Below are positions 23,241 through 36,599 of a DNA stretch of 64,000 nt, one piece after another. The notes below the pieces were generated by a model. It searched no databases and had not been told where the DNA came from. It worked only from the letters and a program-made list of their open reading frames with translations. Location: positions 132,138,899-132,202,898 of the forward strand of contig OX375873.1 in assembly GCA_947359465.1 (NCBI GenBank), read 5' to 3'. The stretch is from Metellina segmentata (taxonomy: Eukaryota > Arthropoda > Arachnida > Araneae > Tetragnathidae). The translations under genes were made by a program, and so were the position numbers. Position 1 is the first letter of the stretch, and each line of letters starts with the position of its first letter.

Positions 23241-26200
23241 CTGAACTGCCTGAACATCCTCCTGAACTGCCTGAACCTCCTCCTGAGGACTGCCTGAACC
23301 TCCTAGTGTGACAAAAACGAGCCTATGGACAAACATCCCCTGCTTGTCTATGGAGCTCTCTATGGAGAAACTGATACTTCGAAATACTGGGAAGCTAGAA
23401 GACTCTTGGTGTGATAGCCTTCGGCTATCCTTTGAACTTTTTGATGTTTCTTGTAGTTGTTCTTCAGTTCAAGTTCTTTTATTTTGTTTTCTTGTTCATG
23501 CACCCCAGTTATTGGAAATAAAAAAAGCATCTAGGATACATACTCAAGCACTCATAGTTTTCCAGTCCCTTACACCAGACATTCGGCGGCTTTTTGAGTT
23601 TTAAGAAAATGAACAAACAGCCTTAGTTAAAGGTATCCGGACACGTTCGAGACCTTTTTTTAAATGTGGTATAAAAAAATTAATGGTATTTCTATGTTTA
23701 GTGTTGTTTAACAATAGCATTGGGTTATAAATATTTAAAATATGTACTAATAATTTTGTAAAATAGATAATTATGTATGAAATTTTAAGAAATTTGTCAA
23801 AAACTTCAAATGTGCTACATGACAATCTATTCAATACATTTGAAAAACGATGCTACCAAAATAAACTGCATGCATTTTTCCAGGGAATGAATTAGAATCA
23901 AAAGGATATTTAAATAAAAAAAATTACAAGCGATCGAAAAATTAATACAAGGTTTTTGATAGTTTTACAGTCCTATTTCTTAAATAAATGTCCATAATTT
24001 AAACACTTTTCAACTCAACATAATTATTCTAGTTCATTCTCTAGACAACATTACAAAGAACAAGTTCTCAAAATTTTACGAAAATCCATCTATATATGCA
24101 TAACATTGATTTAGAGTAAAAACAGTTTGAAGTGTATCGTTTGCTCTATCTTGCTTCTACTGTTTGTAAACAATTTTGTTCTTAATTTTTCTTTAAAAAT
24201 GTTCACAATATTTCTGAAAAAAAATACCCATTCAAACATTTGCGAAACCTTTCAAAAATTATGTTTGCAAAAAAAAAAGTAAGTTTTAAATTTAAATTTT
24301 GAGTTTTTGGTCTTTTAACGGACATTTCCGTTATTTTCCATACCTACTTCCGGTTTTCCCGCCTTGATTAAAATCAAATTAGATCTCTGCAACTAATAAA
24401 CTCAGAGAAAAAAATCAAATATACTTTGAAAAGTCAAAAAAATACTCTATCGAATAAAATCAAAAATGTTTTGGAATTTTTGGACAAAAATGATATTTTT
24501 TTGCGTCTTCGGATACCTTAAACATTTTTGTTCTGTTTTTTAATTATTTTCGTAAAACAGAATTTTGTAATAACGCTTGTTGAATCAGACTTTTGATGAA
24601 GGTGTGTCAAAATGTCTTCCAATTTGTATCTCAATAATAATTCACATAATCGTCACTTAGATTCGGTAAACGATCTAAATATTCGATTCGAGTGATCGAT
24701 ATCATTCGAGTGATGAGATCTGATTGATAATCGATCTATCTAAGTGTCACTCTCATTATATTTATTTCTACCATTTTGATATTGAATCAAGTGAATCAAG
24801 ACAAGTTATACACACAAGTTGCATTGAATATTTCGATAATCGGTGTAATTGATGTATTATCGAATCTAAGGAACGATTCGAGTGATCGATATCGATGGAG
24901 TGATTATATCCATACGATAAATAATCGATCTTAGCGAGATTCTTATTACATTTATTCCAATCACACTTAGATATTGAAGTTAAGCACCATAGAAATTATT
25001 CTGTTAAATTGAAATTAACTACTTTGATAAACGAGTCACCCTATTTCTGATTTACTTAAAACGCATGGCAATCACAATGGATCGTCATAATAACTGTATA
25101 AATACATCAAATCCACACGAACGTTTAGAAATAACAGCAAAACGAGCCGAAATATCACCGCGTCGAGCCTATTCAATAAACATTCCTCCCTCTAACAAAT
25201 GATGATGGTAGTTCTTCAGCCACCAGCTTATTCCATTTATTAGCGCACCCGTAATCCAAAAGTTTTGAAGCGAAAAATACTTCAATGATTGAATTATACC
25301 GCATTTAAGCTGAAAGGCTTGCACAGAAGTTCGCCGATAATACAGGAGGGATCGGGAAAAAAGGAAAAGAATCGGGAAATAGCAATCGGTGGGGGATGAG
25401 GAAGAAATAAAAGGACTGTTACAGAATCCCTCACAACATATACCTCTCACTACTGAATCTGACATTTCGAACCTTAATGAATTGAATCTCCAACTTCAGA
25501 AGAAAGTGTGGAAAAGAGGTGGCGAGATGGAACGTGGAGGGGTGAATGGAAAAAAAAGATCAATTGGAATGATTGGATCCGTCTCTTCTCCTTCAAAATG
25601 AAACTCCGTTCTACAAGTGGTGGAAACTCAATTCCGCCAAGGTACTTTCCACTTAAAAGTCCCGGAGAATTTTTTTTAACGGAATTGCGATCTGACGGAA
25701 CGATCTTAGTTGAAAATAAAATAGCTTTTTCTAACTGCTTTTTTTCAGTCTTCTGCACATTTTACCGGAATTTTTGTGAGAGTCGAACCTATGTTAAAAT
25801 AGATTCTAGAATTGCTCTGGTGAAGTTAGTAATAGTTACTGAACTGAATACTATGCGAAATACAATTTAGTTTCGGTGTTTAATAACAAGAATGGAACTT
25901 AAATTATGTAAATGAATTAAGTGCGACAATTTTCTTAAAAAGTTGGTAAATGCATTCCTCTAACTTTATTGTTCAAAACACAGTTCAGTTGATGTAAAGG
26001 TAACTATGCAATTAAAATGTAATGTAAAAAATATTTTTCCTTTGTTAATACGCACGTTCTTTTAATTTAACCGCTAACTATGAGGTAAATACAATTTCTT
26101 TCTATTATAACAAAAAAAATTTGTAATATTTTTCAGGTTTAATCGCTTTGTGATTGGTAATAGCGAGAGTCACGTGATAGCGAGTCTTGTGGTTTTACGG

Positions 26201-26609
26201 GCTAATGAATTTGGAGCACGCGCAGACGATAAACACAGTTATATTTTTTTAATTAATTCATTCATACAATTTGAGACCACGCGCTAGAGAGTTTGCAATG
26301 TTTTCAGAAGAACCGGCAAATTTGTTCGCCGTTTCCATAGCAGTCGAATATGAAAATATTAAGAAGTACTATTACAACAAACAACACGGATAAGCTAAAA
26401 CATTTAAAATTATGATAAGATTTCCTTTGAATTTTAACAATATGTTGTGCTAAAATATTTCCTTTTTTATGTGGAAATGAGATGTTCTGTTCTTGACATT
26501 TTTTAAAACATTTTGTTTTTTATTTACATTATATTTCCTTGTATGAGACGATACTTTTTGGAATGTTTTGTAAAGCTAAAGTACTGGGGTTGGCTTATAT
26601 ACGGATCAG

Positions 26610-26800
26610 CTTATCTGGTCAAGGTATCTTGGTTACTAGCAAAATTTTGGTGGACGAGGTATCTCGTTCTTAGAAAAACGTAAGACCTTTATCTAGTCAT
26701 CATACAATAATCAGTAATATATTGATGACGAGATTTCTCGTCATTTGAGAAATTGGTTAGATCTTGATGGAAGAGATATCTCGGTAAAACCACTTTTTAC
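26610..26800. repeat. ACGAGATATCTCGT-type dispersed repeat, array 2
   Basis: Pieces such as GGTGGACGAGGTATCTCGTT, TGATGACGAGATTTCTCGTC and GATCTTGATGGAAGAGATAT follow each other at about 50-65 bp. The palindromic core is mutated differently in each. Confidence 0.65.
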
Positions 26801-29218
26801 TTCAAATATATGTGTCTAATCATTTTTAATTTTTCGAGAAATTGAATCATATGGTCACATTTACATGTATTTGTTTATATATCTAATTATGATCCATTCA
26901 TAAAAACTAATGCAAGTCATTAGAAATAAATAAAAAATAAGATTAAAGAACCCAAACCCGCAAAATTAAAATTTCTCGTTTATGTCACAGAAGAGAAGAA
27001 AAAAATACATTAAATTTTATAGCTAGCCATTTTAGTTTTTATTCTTTCTAATTTATTTAAAAACGGAATAGTTGATAAACATTGCGTTATTAACAAAAAC
27101 AATGTACTTAACACTCTCATTCTCTTCATCCACATTTCTACAGAATTAATGAATAAAACAAAAGGAAATTAATTAAAAATTTGCACGTGATGCATTTGAA
27201 CGAATTATAAATCAATGAAATGCATTAGTCTTAAATGTGCATCAAAATAAAACTCAGCAGAGGGCACACATTTTCCCGACTGTTTTAGTTTAAGAGTAAT
27301 TAATTTATTTCCATGAAAATATTTTAAAACACTTGATAAAATGCTTTTCGTGGAAGCAATGGAAGTGATTTTAATGTCAAATGAATTTTACTCACTCCAA
27401 ATACTTTTTCGGAGCTCTCTATCGACAATTATAATGAGCTCTTAACTTACGAGTACCGTTTTTATAGAGACACGATCCATCTAAAATCGGATAAAATGCG
27501 AAAGTGGCTTTTGATTTTTACTAAAGATGGAACGATGAAGACAGACTAAACGCTTACTGTATCTGGATAAAAGCAGGCCATTTCGTCTCACATTGCACAA
27601 TAATTTAGAGGCTTTTGCTTTGAATTAATTATAAATGCATTACGCGCGATTTTAAGCTCAATATTCTATGCACACATTTTAAACTAATAAATGTGATCTT
27701 GAAATCCTCTCTGGATCTGGAAATTGTTTTTACCGCGTTATAATTTTTCTGTCGTCTTTATATTCTAAACTACATTAAGCTATGTGTTTATGTCCTATTT
27801 AATGCAATTTTTCAAAAATGAATTATTTCTCAGAGATGAAATGAATATCGCACACATATTTTTGACTTTCCAATAACCAGACGAAATCGCATCGCTCGAT
27901 TATAAAAGCAATCTTTATATTTGTTTTTGTAACAAAACATGCTACTTCAAGCAAGAAGGATTTGTAAATTTATACAAGGGTTATTACTCAACTTGTATTT
28001 ATGATTTAGGTCACATAAACCAAACGAAATAATGCATCTCTGAAGCTTCCCCCAGATCTGTGGTCTAAACTTATCAATAGAGAGGGAATGCATCTACAAT
28101 TAACCCACCTGATGGTTGTCATTAGGTCATTAGCACAACTGATCATATCCTGATGGAGAAGATACCTCGATAAAGCACTTGGAGGGTTAAGAAGACAGGG
28201 ATTTGAAACAAAGCATTCTGAAGCAAAGCCGAAAGCATTAAAAATTCGGCGATCAGGCTGTCTTGGACTTGCGACTTAAATTCAACCGTAAATATGATCA
28301 TGTGTCACCACTAGAATACATTAAAAGCTTCAAAGAAAGTGATTGATTCGCGGCCCGGCATCCTGCAATTTGTGAATTCCTTTTCCCAAGTACTGTTCCA
28401 CGTCAGCATCTCTTATTAGTCTTGTTATCCATTTTTATAATTTTACGCCGTCCATAAGAGATCATTCTTAGTCAGTAAGAAAGATGTCTTTATTTCGGTT
28501 CTAGCGACAGAAAGAAATTTAGTCCCGAGATATTTGAGAAAGTCAGAAAGGTCCACTGCTATAACGAGAATAAATACATTTCCTTGAAATTCTCAATATA
28601 TGAACTAGTGGTGATACAATATTGTATTTTAATAGTTGGGAAATCTCTATGAATAATTCTCTTACGTGGAACACAAAAAAAACGTTATTTGTTATCGCGC
28701 TTTGGCAACATAGTAAGATTGTTTGTTAACTACGAAGCCTAACGCTTCAATTGAATTTATAGCATAATCGAATGAAATTCTATTGAAAAAAAAATTAATA
28801 TTAGTCGAGCTGTTGTAGTTTACAAACATCATGCTGGGTATTCGATTTCCAAATAAGCGCTCACACATTTCAAGTCAAAATTTGCTCAAAGCTTTCATCT
28901 GAATTCCAAATTGTTCGAGTTCTGATTCCAGAAGGACTGCATAACTTTTCCGGAGTACAACTAGTTTCTATTTGAAAAATATTTTTTTGGAATATCATAT
29001 TCTGTAAACAATCCCTTCCGCCAGGACACATGTCTTCATTGATACGAGCAAGGTTCACGCAGCCAAAGAACGAGGATCGCACATCAATCCTCCGAGGGTT
29101 GACGAGAGTGAGCGAGCAGGAGGCGGCCCCCCTATTTTATTATATTCAACGTGGTTTATGTACGTCATATAAGTAGCTTGGATATTTATTTCCACAATAA
29201 ACTTGTTGAAAATGAAGG

Positions 29219-29335
29219 TAGGTACTTGAATTAACGTAATACTGGAGCAACACAGGGGGCTATTTGCGACGATCCGGGAACAATCGCGATGAGATGCAAC
29301 CGAAGGAAGCTGGAGGAGTACTGCGTGTTAAGGAT
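29219..29335 (-). mobile_element. SINE tail fragment
   Basis: Reading minus, this is the tail of the 11765-type SINE: GGTAGGTACTTGAATTAACG on plus followed by CTGGAGCAACACAGGGGGCT. The body is only partly recognisable and the head is missing. Confidence 0.65.
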
Positions 29336-29984
29336 TAATGGATTCCCATGCGAATGGTTGCTGTCTACAATCAAATAAAATTTTATAAATAAAAAAATTA
29401 AAAAAAATTATAACTATGATATCAAATTTGAAAAGAGTGTGAGATTTTTGAATTACAGTTAAGTGATTTACATCCTGAGCGTCACGAGATTTTAGACAAT
29501 GAAAGTATTGCTTACCTCACATTTAAAGACTAAATAAATTCATTTGTTGAAGAAATCTCAGGGAAGATCTTATGCTTGTCAGAAATATTAAAACTACTTA
29601 GGTTGCAGAACGGATAGGGAATGTATTTGTAATATGAAACCTCTAATTTTAAAAGATTGCCCACAGTACGGAAATTTTTTTTAATGCATCACCGTCAAAT
29701 CATGACAAAATTAACTGAGGAAATGATAAATTATAAAACATCGAAAACTTTCACATGATGCCGACAAAAAGTCAGCATTGTCTATTTGGAAAAGCGGTAT
29801 CTAATATGGAACGCCTTACAAATATTTGTCATTAGCAAACCTAAACCGATTTTTGCATGTGCATTTATTATTCTTAAAGCAATAAAAATGAAAAATATAA
29901 CGTTTAACTCATTAAAAGAATTTAACTTAATCATATTGAAAATAATTTTTGTATGACATTCTGGAAACTTCAAAATTCCTTTGT

Positions 29985-30130
29985 GCCATTGTAGTCTGGT
30001 TGGAAGAGAAACGGAATACCAACAAAGGGTTGCGAGTGAGTAGAACCAAAGCGCGTCGTGTACAAAAGGACTGGTGCACGTTAAATCTGTCGAGTTGACG
30101 TTGTGTGGGAGTTTGGAGAATGGGGTGCAA
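29985..30130 (+). mobile_element. tRNA-derived SINE, head and start of body
   Basis: TTGTAGTCTGGTTGGAAGAG (A-box region), AAAGGGTTGCGAGTGAGTAG (decayed B-box) and GCGTCGTGTACAAAAGGACT, GTGCACGTTAAATCTGTCGA, GTGTGGGAGTTTGGAGAATG follow the order of the family. It breaks off at the GGGGTGC word. Confidence 0.75.
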
Positions 30131-30594
30131 TAGTTAAACTACACATTATATTTCAGTTCAATAAAACACAGCAGAATCTACACTGTTGCGTATTTGTACA
30201 GTGTTTAGTAGAAACTCGACAGTCAATAAATCTACCTTGGATATTGTATTCCCGTCAATCTGAATGATCCGAGGTCGGACACGAAATTTTGATTAGTTAA
30301 TTATAAACTATTAAATCCTGCAGAATGTATTCTATAACATAAAATTCTATTATTTTCAAAATGTATTTTAAAATGTGTAAAATAACAAAAAACAAAAGAA
30401 ACATTACACCTGTTTAAAAGTAAATTCAAAAGGAAACCAGTATTGAATATTTACAAACGTATTATGTGACAAATCAATGCAGTAAAAATATTTGTTAACT
30501 TCTGTTCTCTTAAATATATTTTAACTCTTAAATAAACATCACGTATAAGTCAATATCTTGAAGCGCAAAATATATACTTTCGTTTATATTAAAT

Positions 30595-32325
30595 ACTAGC
30601 AAAATACCCGACCATACTCGGTTTGAATTGGTTTACTCTAAATTGAAGAGCTAATCAAAATATATAATGACTTACGTTTTTGGTAGAATAAAAATTTATT
30701 TGAATAACTTTCGTCATCTTTATAATTTCTACAACTTACTTTGGACACAAATAATTACATATGCATATCCATTCATGTAATACATTTCACATACATCGCA
30801 CCCTTGCTGTATGACAAAGCTACAAAATGACGAAAGGTGACACTACAAAGGTTGCTACTACAAACGAACTTATGAAAGGTTACTACTACAAAAGATGATT
30901 TTGAGGGAGATTTGGAATTCCCTTTCTTAAGTTCTTTTCATGTTCAACTCAATTAATAAAAATTACGATTTACGGCGAGTGCACTCGCACTCATAGTCAA
31001 CAAAACAATATTTTTTTACCTGTGGCACTCTTGCATCCGGTATATGACATAGTGAAATGTTGTAATCTTCACCTGTCATTATGACAACGAATTTTTTAAT
31101 GTTTGAAAAGTTCCAGTTCGGATTTTTTAAACATTATTATTCTTTTAATAACGGCATATTCTTTCAATAACGGCATTATTCTTTAAATAACGGCATTATT
31201 CTTTCAATGACGGCATTATTCTTTCAATAACGGCATTATTATTTAAATAACGGTATTATTCTTTCAATGACGGCATTATTCTTTCAATAACGGCATTATT
31301 ATTTCAATAATGGCATAACTACACTTAAAATTTACTGAAAATTTATTCTGACTTACCTGTTAATTTTAAATCGAATACTTTGTGGAGGTGTTGCGTGTGA
31401 TGAGAAGGAAAAAACATTTATTAAAATAATAAATATTTAAAACAAAAAACAGCACAAAATAAAACAAAATAAAAGAAGTCGGCAAAAATTGTTCTAAAGA
31501 TACTAATTTGTGATTCATTTTTATCTTTTGATCTCGCACAGTTGCGCCACGACTTATAACTAAAAGTGCACAAAATTGAGAAATGTGAAATTAATTCAGA
31601 GCGAAAGAAACAGAAAATATCACTGCTCGCACGACTCTTGTTCATTCCCGTTCGTTGAAAAATATCGTCTGTCCCAATTATTCGGAAATCGTTTTCATTG
31701 CGCAAAGAACAAAAATAAGACTCGAAATAAATGAAATATTATAGCTGATATTCCAAAAAAAAATTCTTTGAAGAATAATTACTTTTTCAGCAGTACTGGT
31801 AAAGCAATCGAAGTAATCGTAATATTCAATATACATTCCAATTTTTCCAAAACTACTAAATTATGGTTGATTTAAGTAGACTTACTCAGGTGTTTTAGCA
31901 TGAATTTCAACTAAATATAACAATAAAGAAATTTATAATATTACATTCACTAAACTATTAGATAATGTATAGAATAAAACACACATTGAAATCAAATATC
32001 TGTAATAAAATTCATGTGATGCCTGCGCAAACACACAAACACAAAATAGAACATAGAACAGAAAGACGGACAGACAGACTTTCGCAACCAATTCCTCTCA
32101 GTAAATGAAGATAAGTACTCATTGTATGCAAATTTCCATGAAAATATGTTAAACCGCGTGGACGTGTATAGGGCACAACATACATACAGACAGACCCCAA
32201 ACGCGAAAATGGCGGATTTCGCATCAGAAGGGTCCAAAACGGATAGAAAACTTGAAATGGGTCGAAAATATTGAATGTACAAACAAACACTCCATTCTTA
32301 TTTATATAGATTCCAATAGATTTGA
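30595..32325. mobile_element. Possible non-autonomous retroelement, about 1.7 kb
   Basis: The left end CTAGCAAAATACCCGACCAT and right end TTCTTATTTATATAGATT resemble, from general knowledge, the borders of a common class of arthropod retrotransposon remnants, and the right part contains ACATACATACAGACAGACCC-like runs. No reverse transcriptase can be read. The borders are a guess. Inside lies a 20-bp minisatellite. Confidence 0.3.
31131..31318. repeat. Minisatellite, about 9 copies of a 20-bp unit
   Basis: The unit CGGCATTATTCTTTCAATAA recurs at an exact 20-bp step with few substitutions. There are no spacers, so this is not a CRISPR-like array. Confidence 0.95.
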
Positions 32326-32329
32326 GAAT

Positions 32330-34120
32330 TACATTTACAAATATTGCGGTGTTACACATTGCTTACCTTAAATGCACGTGAACCTATCAGAGGGTTAAGA
32401 AACCTTAAATTGATTTTGTGTGATAAAATATATACAAATTAATGAAAACTTTTATTTCTAATCGAATACTGAAAATCAATTAAAATGTATAACGGAATCG
32501 AACATGTTTTGTCTATGATAAAAATAACGAAAAACATTTGTCGTGGGGAAGTAGTCATTTTTTTCCACTCGAAATTGGAAAAAAAATCGACCTGAGATAT
32601 AACACGAAAATAATTAACCGTTAGACCTTTCCTGTTAATTAAACATGCTAGCGATTTAGTAATTATCGTTAATTTTCTCGGCAAGTGAGCGTAAAATATT
32701 TCCATTAATTAGTATTTAACGCAATTCCAAGCATGGAAGGTAATAAGTATGATGTAAAAGTCGTTTAATATTTTTTGTCAGCAACTTAAGGATGGCAAAA
32801 TGCGCACTTTTCATTAAGGTGGGTCTGGAAAGTTGAGTTAATTCTTTTTGAAATTATTTATCTCTCCTCTAACTTTTCTGAGGCTAGTTTTTTTTACGTG
32901 TAAATTAACTAAAAGTTAACTACGTAATAGATGGTTATGTTCCGACACACGCAGCCATGTTAAAAATACATTGGAAGAGTGAAAAAACAGCAACCCTGAA
33001 CCAACATCTGCTTTGCCTTAATTTCACCCAGAAAATGTTATTCACATATCCATTTATTTGACCTAACAGATGATGCTATACACGATGCATTGCTTCAAAC
33101 ATTCCATGCAATCGAGCTTATTTATCATTCGTTTTGTTTTATGTTTGAGGAAAATGTATTCGTACCTGCATAGACAATCGATATAGGAATTCAAATAATC
33201 TCCAAAGGCACTTAAGTTACGTGAAAAAAGTATAAATCATTGAATAAAAATAACCGATTCCCGAAAAGAAGCATATGGTCAAACCAAGGCGATAGGTTCA
33301 TTGCAAAAATAAATTTTACATAAAAGGTTTTAATATTTAATGCAGGTGATTGGAGTTTTTTTTGCTGATTTCACAATTTCCTGTTGTGCTGACTCAGTTG
33401 TTTAAAAGTACTTATAGGCCATATTCTCTTCTTTTCCCTCCTGGATATCTGATACTTTTTTATCTTTCGTTCTCTTGTTTTTACAACGTGACGAAAGTCG
33501 TAGACATGAGGCAGCTGTATTAGTATTCTCCATTTAAATTTCCTTAATGTTATATGATCATTGAAAACCTTAAACTTAATTAAACGTAATCTTTAATATA
33601 CATTCGCTTCATTCCTTAACATGTTGTGTTTTAAGTCTGGTACGATTTGATTAGTGACATGATTTGGATTACATCTTAGGAAGGTTCACAATTTAGTTTT
33701 AACTTAAAGCTCATTGCCTTAAAATTTTATTTCGAAGGCGATTGATGTTCGTTGAAAAGTTTCTTCGCCAATTCGTTATTTTACGTTTTGGTCTATTCTA
33801 AAACAAAATCAATGGTTTCCCAGTTTCGTGTCTGGCCGTTTGTCTGTATCCACAGACATCCAAACGGCTGGATATATTTACCAAAATTTAGAATGTTATG
33901 CATCTTAACAGAAACTTACAGACTGAATTTAACAGCTTTAGTCTATCTCCGAGTTTTATGCCTATTTTTGTGTTAATATATTTGTGCAAATATCCCATAA
34001 AACAAGTTTATAATATTCTCCCCATACAATGTTATGTACTTCATAAAACATTATAACTTTGTGAATGCATAACTTTAATTTCACTTGCCTACATTTATTG
34101 TAATGATCCCATAGTCTGAA
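32330..34120. other. Anonymous AT-rich DNA, nothing recognised
   Basis: No supported gene, RNA gene or repeat is found. Frames of up to 88 codons occur on both strands without motifs. Confidence 0.5.
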
Positions 34121-34124
34121 GTAG

Positions 34125-34395
34125 GTAGGTGTTTGAATTAACGTCACACTGGAGAAGGATAACTGTCTATTGCCGACGGTCCTAAGAAAAAAAAACCAAG
34201 GACAACATCACGTCATTTTGAATTACGTTCAAATGACGAGGTCAACATTTAAGCTGACACTCTACTCTCCAAAACTCCACGCCACTTTACCGTGAGGCCA
34301 CTCAAATTTAAAGTGTACCAGCTTCCACGTACACGATAGTCTTAGAATGCATCGAGTTTCGAATACACGCCTAAAGGTCCCTGAGGGTAATGGCT
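34125..34395 (-). mobile_element. tRNA-derived SINE, nearly full length, minus
   Basis: Plus reads GTAGGTAGGTGTTTGAATTA, ACGTCACACTGGAG, CCAAGGACAACATCACGTCA, CTACTCTCCAAAACTCCACG and the clover-like head end near CGAGTTTCGAATACACGCC, the reverse complement of the family order seen at 11765. Diverged but complete enough to set both ends approximately. Confidence 0.7.
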
Positions 34396-34474
34396 GCAAG
34401 CAACGTGCTTTTTTTTGTAAATACAAATGCAGATCTTGTTTACCGTTTAATGTTATGTTTTCTGTGTTATTTTG

Positions 34475-34685
34475 GTTGGTCAAGTTGGTTTTTGTAGCAC
34501 TAGGGCCATATTTAGCCTTGCTGTACCCAACACAAGGCAGACAACATCAAATAATGGACACTTTTTCAAATAAAGTTTTATTAGTCACTGAAGACAGAAC
34601 CCAGGGAGAAATAGAACCTGTGTGACTTACAACTCGCAGGTTGCTAGCACAGTGTGCATACCCATTTCCCCCAAAATTATTCCGA
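34475..34685 (-). mobile_element. SINE family B copy with tRNA-like head
   Basis: GGTTTTTGTAGCACTAGGGC, CCCAACACAAGGCAGACAAC, AAAGTTTTATTAGTCACTGA and AGAAATAGAACCTGTGTGAC are followed by GCAGGTTGCTAGCACAGTGT and GCATACCC, which on minus gives a GGGTATGCACACTGTGCTAG head and a B-box-like part. It is one of the best copies of the family in this window. Confidence 0.75.
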
Positions 34686-34689
34686 ATAC

Positions 34690-35065
34690 GAAAAGCAATT
34701 TCCACGTTCCTCAAACAAAAAGTATTCCCGCATCTCAACTTTTGGTCCCTAACTGTTACATACTGCATTTTTTGCAAAGGTCGATAGAGAAACATCTGAA
34801 GTGTTCATTTCCAGAACTGGCCTCATCATCCATGTGGGAGCACAATCAGTCGAGTAAGTGCACAGCCCACCTGGGCGGCCCTTTTTTCTGCGTTCCGCCC
34901 ACCCGCTCATCAAAACTTCGTTTTCCTCGAGCACTTCCTCGGGGATAATGATGCGAGCTCTAATTACCTCGGCCAATCATTATGTACGTGGAACTGTAGA
35001 CGATGACCCCTTTGTTATATTAATAGACAGCACCGTCGTCCTCCTGCGCCCTCGACTTACTTGAT
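34690..35065. other. Less AT-rich unique stretch, unassigned
   Basis: Overlapping open frames of 68-108 codons occur on both strands, with none recognisable. The base composition differs from the surroundings. It could be a conserved non-coding element or an old exon, and I cannot decide from the sequence. Confidence 0.3.
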
Positions 35066-35073
35066 TTGCTTGT

Positions 35074-35890
35074 GAGTACTTGATACCCTACGTGGATATC
35101 GAGTAACTTTTCTAGGGAAATCGCACTTTTTCCCATATTGAAACTACGTTAAGCATTGATTTTGGTTGGATGAGCTGGTGATTCCATGAAATAAAAATGT
35201 GTAATACTAGACGGGACATATTTTTGTATACCCTCCATTGTCAGTATTTTAAATATTTGGAGACTAAATTAGAACTAATACACATTTTAATAAATACTGT
35301 GGCGTATGTTATGTTGAGTTTATTCGTGTTTAATAAAACTAGAAAACGAGTACTTGATTGTCTACGTGGATTTTTCTGGGGAAATCGTATTTTTTTCCTT
35401 ATTGAAACTATATTAAGCGTTGATTTTGGTTGGATGAGCAGGTGATTCCATGATATTGTGAATTGGGAATACTAGACGGGACATGTTTTTGTATAACCTC
35501 CATTGTCAATCTTTTAAATATTTGGAGACGAAATTAAAACAAATGCATATTTTAGTAAATATAGTGACATATGTTAAGTTGAGTTCAGTTTATTTGTGTT
35601 TAAAATAAACAAGTACTTGATTCCCTATGTGGATATCGAGTAACTTTTATGGGAAAATTGTACTTTTTTCCTTATTAAAACTATGTTAAGCGTTGATTTT
35701 GGTAGGTTGTTCAGGTGCATTATATGATATTGTTTACATGCAAGGGGACATGCTTTGGTATACCTGCCTTTGTTAATCACTTAAATACGTGTATTTTGGA
35801 GACTGAATTATAATTAATGTTAATTTTAGTAGCTATTCTGGTGCTTGTTAAGTTGAGTATATTTTAGTTTTTAAGAAAACTAGGTTGGGT
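35074..35890. repeat. Satellite, three tandem copies of about 265-275 bp
   Basis: Anchors GAGTACTTGAT, GAGTACTTGATTGTCTACGT and AAGTACTTGATTCCCTATGT stand at about 35076, 35350 and 35613. Each unit then has TGGATATCGAGTAACTTTT or its variant, GCGTTGATTTTGGTTGGATG, GACGGGACAT and GTATACCTCCATTGTCA. The copies have diverged by substitutions and short indels. Confidence 0.9.
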
Positions 35891-35934
35891 AATTTCTTTT
35901 ATACATATTCGTGTAGTTTCAGATGGATTGATTG

Positions 35935-36085
35935 CACCCAGTTTTATCTCGAAAGCGCCATATATGACAAACTACTCCGAACACGAGACGAACAACTGCA
36001 AGTAATGGACAAACACACAAAATGATTGTCTTACTCACACGGAAGATAGAATTACACTCACGGAGAAATATATCAGGTAAAATAT
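35935..36085 (-). mobile_element. SINE family B fragment
   Basis: GCGCCATATATGACAAACTA, CACGAGACGAACAACTGCAA, GTCTTACTCACACGGAAGAT and ACTCACGGAGAAATATATCA follow the order of the family B copies at 22.5 and 34.5 kb. It is diverged and the head is missing. Confidence 0.5.
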
Positions 36086-36599
36086 TAATGAGTCTCGTAT
36101 ATATATTTTGTAATAAACATTTGAAATTATATTAAATTACTGCTAAATTGTTTTTCTTTTTAGAATCATTCCATGTTAAATCAACACAGCAAAGTATCAG
36201 CTTCAACCTGACTTTTTCTGATTTTAGTGAAGTTTATTGGAAATTTGATTCAAATCTCTCATAAATCGAAATTGTGTAAAGTATGTAATGCATATTTAAA
36301 TAGCTATTTTTTGAATTGCAGGTCGTTAAAAACGTCTTACCATGTAAAATATGTGAAGAAAGTTGCTATTATATCAAGTTCCACTTAAGCTAGAAAGCTA
36401 AACATGAGCTTATTTTAATGGCCATGAAACAAGGATCTAATGTATCTGCTACAAACATGATTTTTTCATAAGAATTAAAGGTTAAGCCACGTATTTGCTA
36501 ATATTAGAATTTTAACACCTACATTCACAAAATTTTGAAGTGGTTGATGTGGTTTTATTGTTTGTAACGATGCGTTATCTAATTAGTTAACTTGCCGTC

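Larger units (their letters stand above)
23310..30590. other. Long anonymous AT-rich region
   Basis: There is no supported gene in about 7 kb. At 24660-24990 two diverged direct copies of about 190 bp share ATTCGAGTGATCGATATC and AATCGATCT. At 26610-26800 there is an array of the ATATCTCGTC-type repeat, with a fragment at 28130-28200. At 29070-29132 there is a decayed hairpin-string repeat like those at 2.5 kb (GAGTGAGCGAGCAGGAGGCG). The patch at 25140-25760 is less AT-rich, with overlapping frames on both strands, but has no recognisable motif. Confidence 0.5.

Noticed and set aside
25474..25870. Overlapping frames of 94-120 codons on both strands
   Set aside because: Neither frame shows known motifs, and both strands being open in a less AT-rich patch is expected by chance.
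31131..31318. CRISPR-like regular repeat
   Set aside because: The 20-bp units follow each other without spacers, which is a minisatellite. The setting is eukaryotic.
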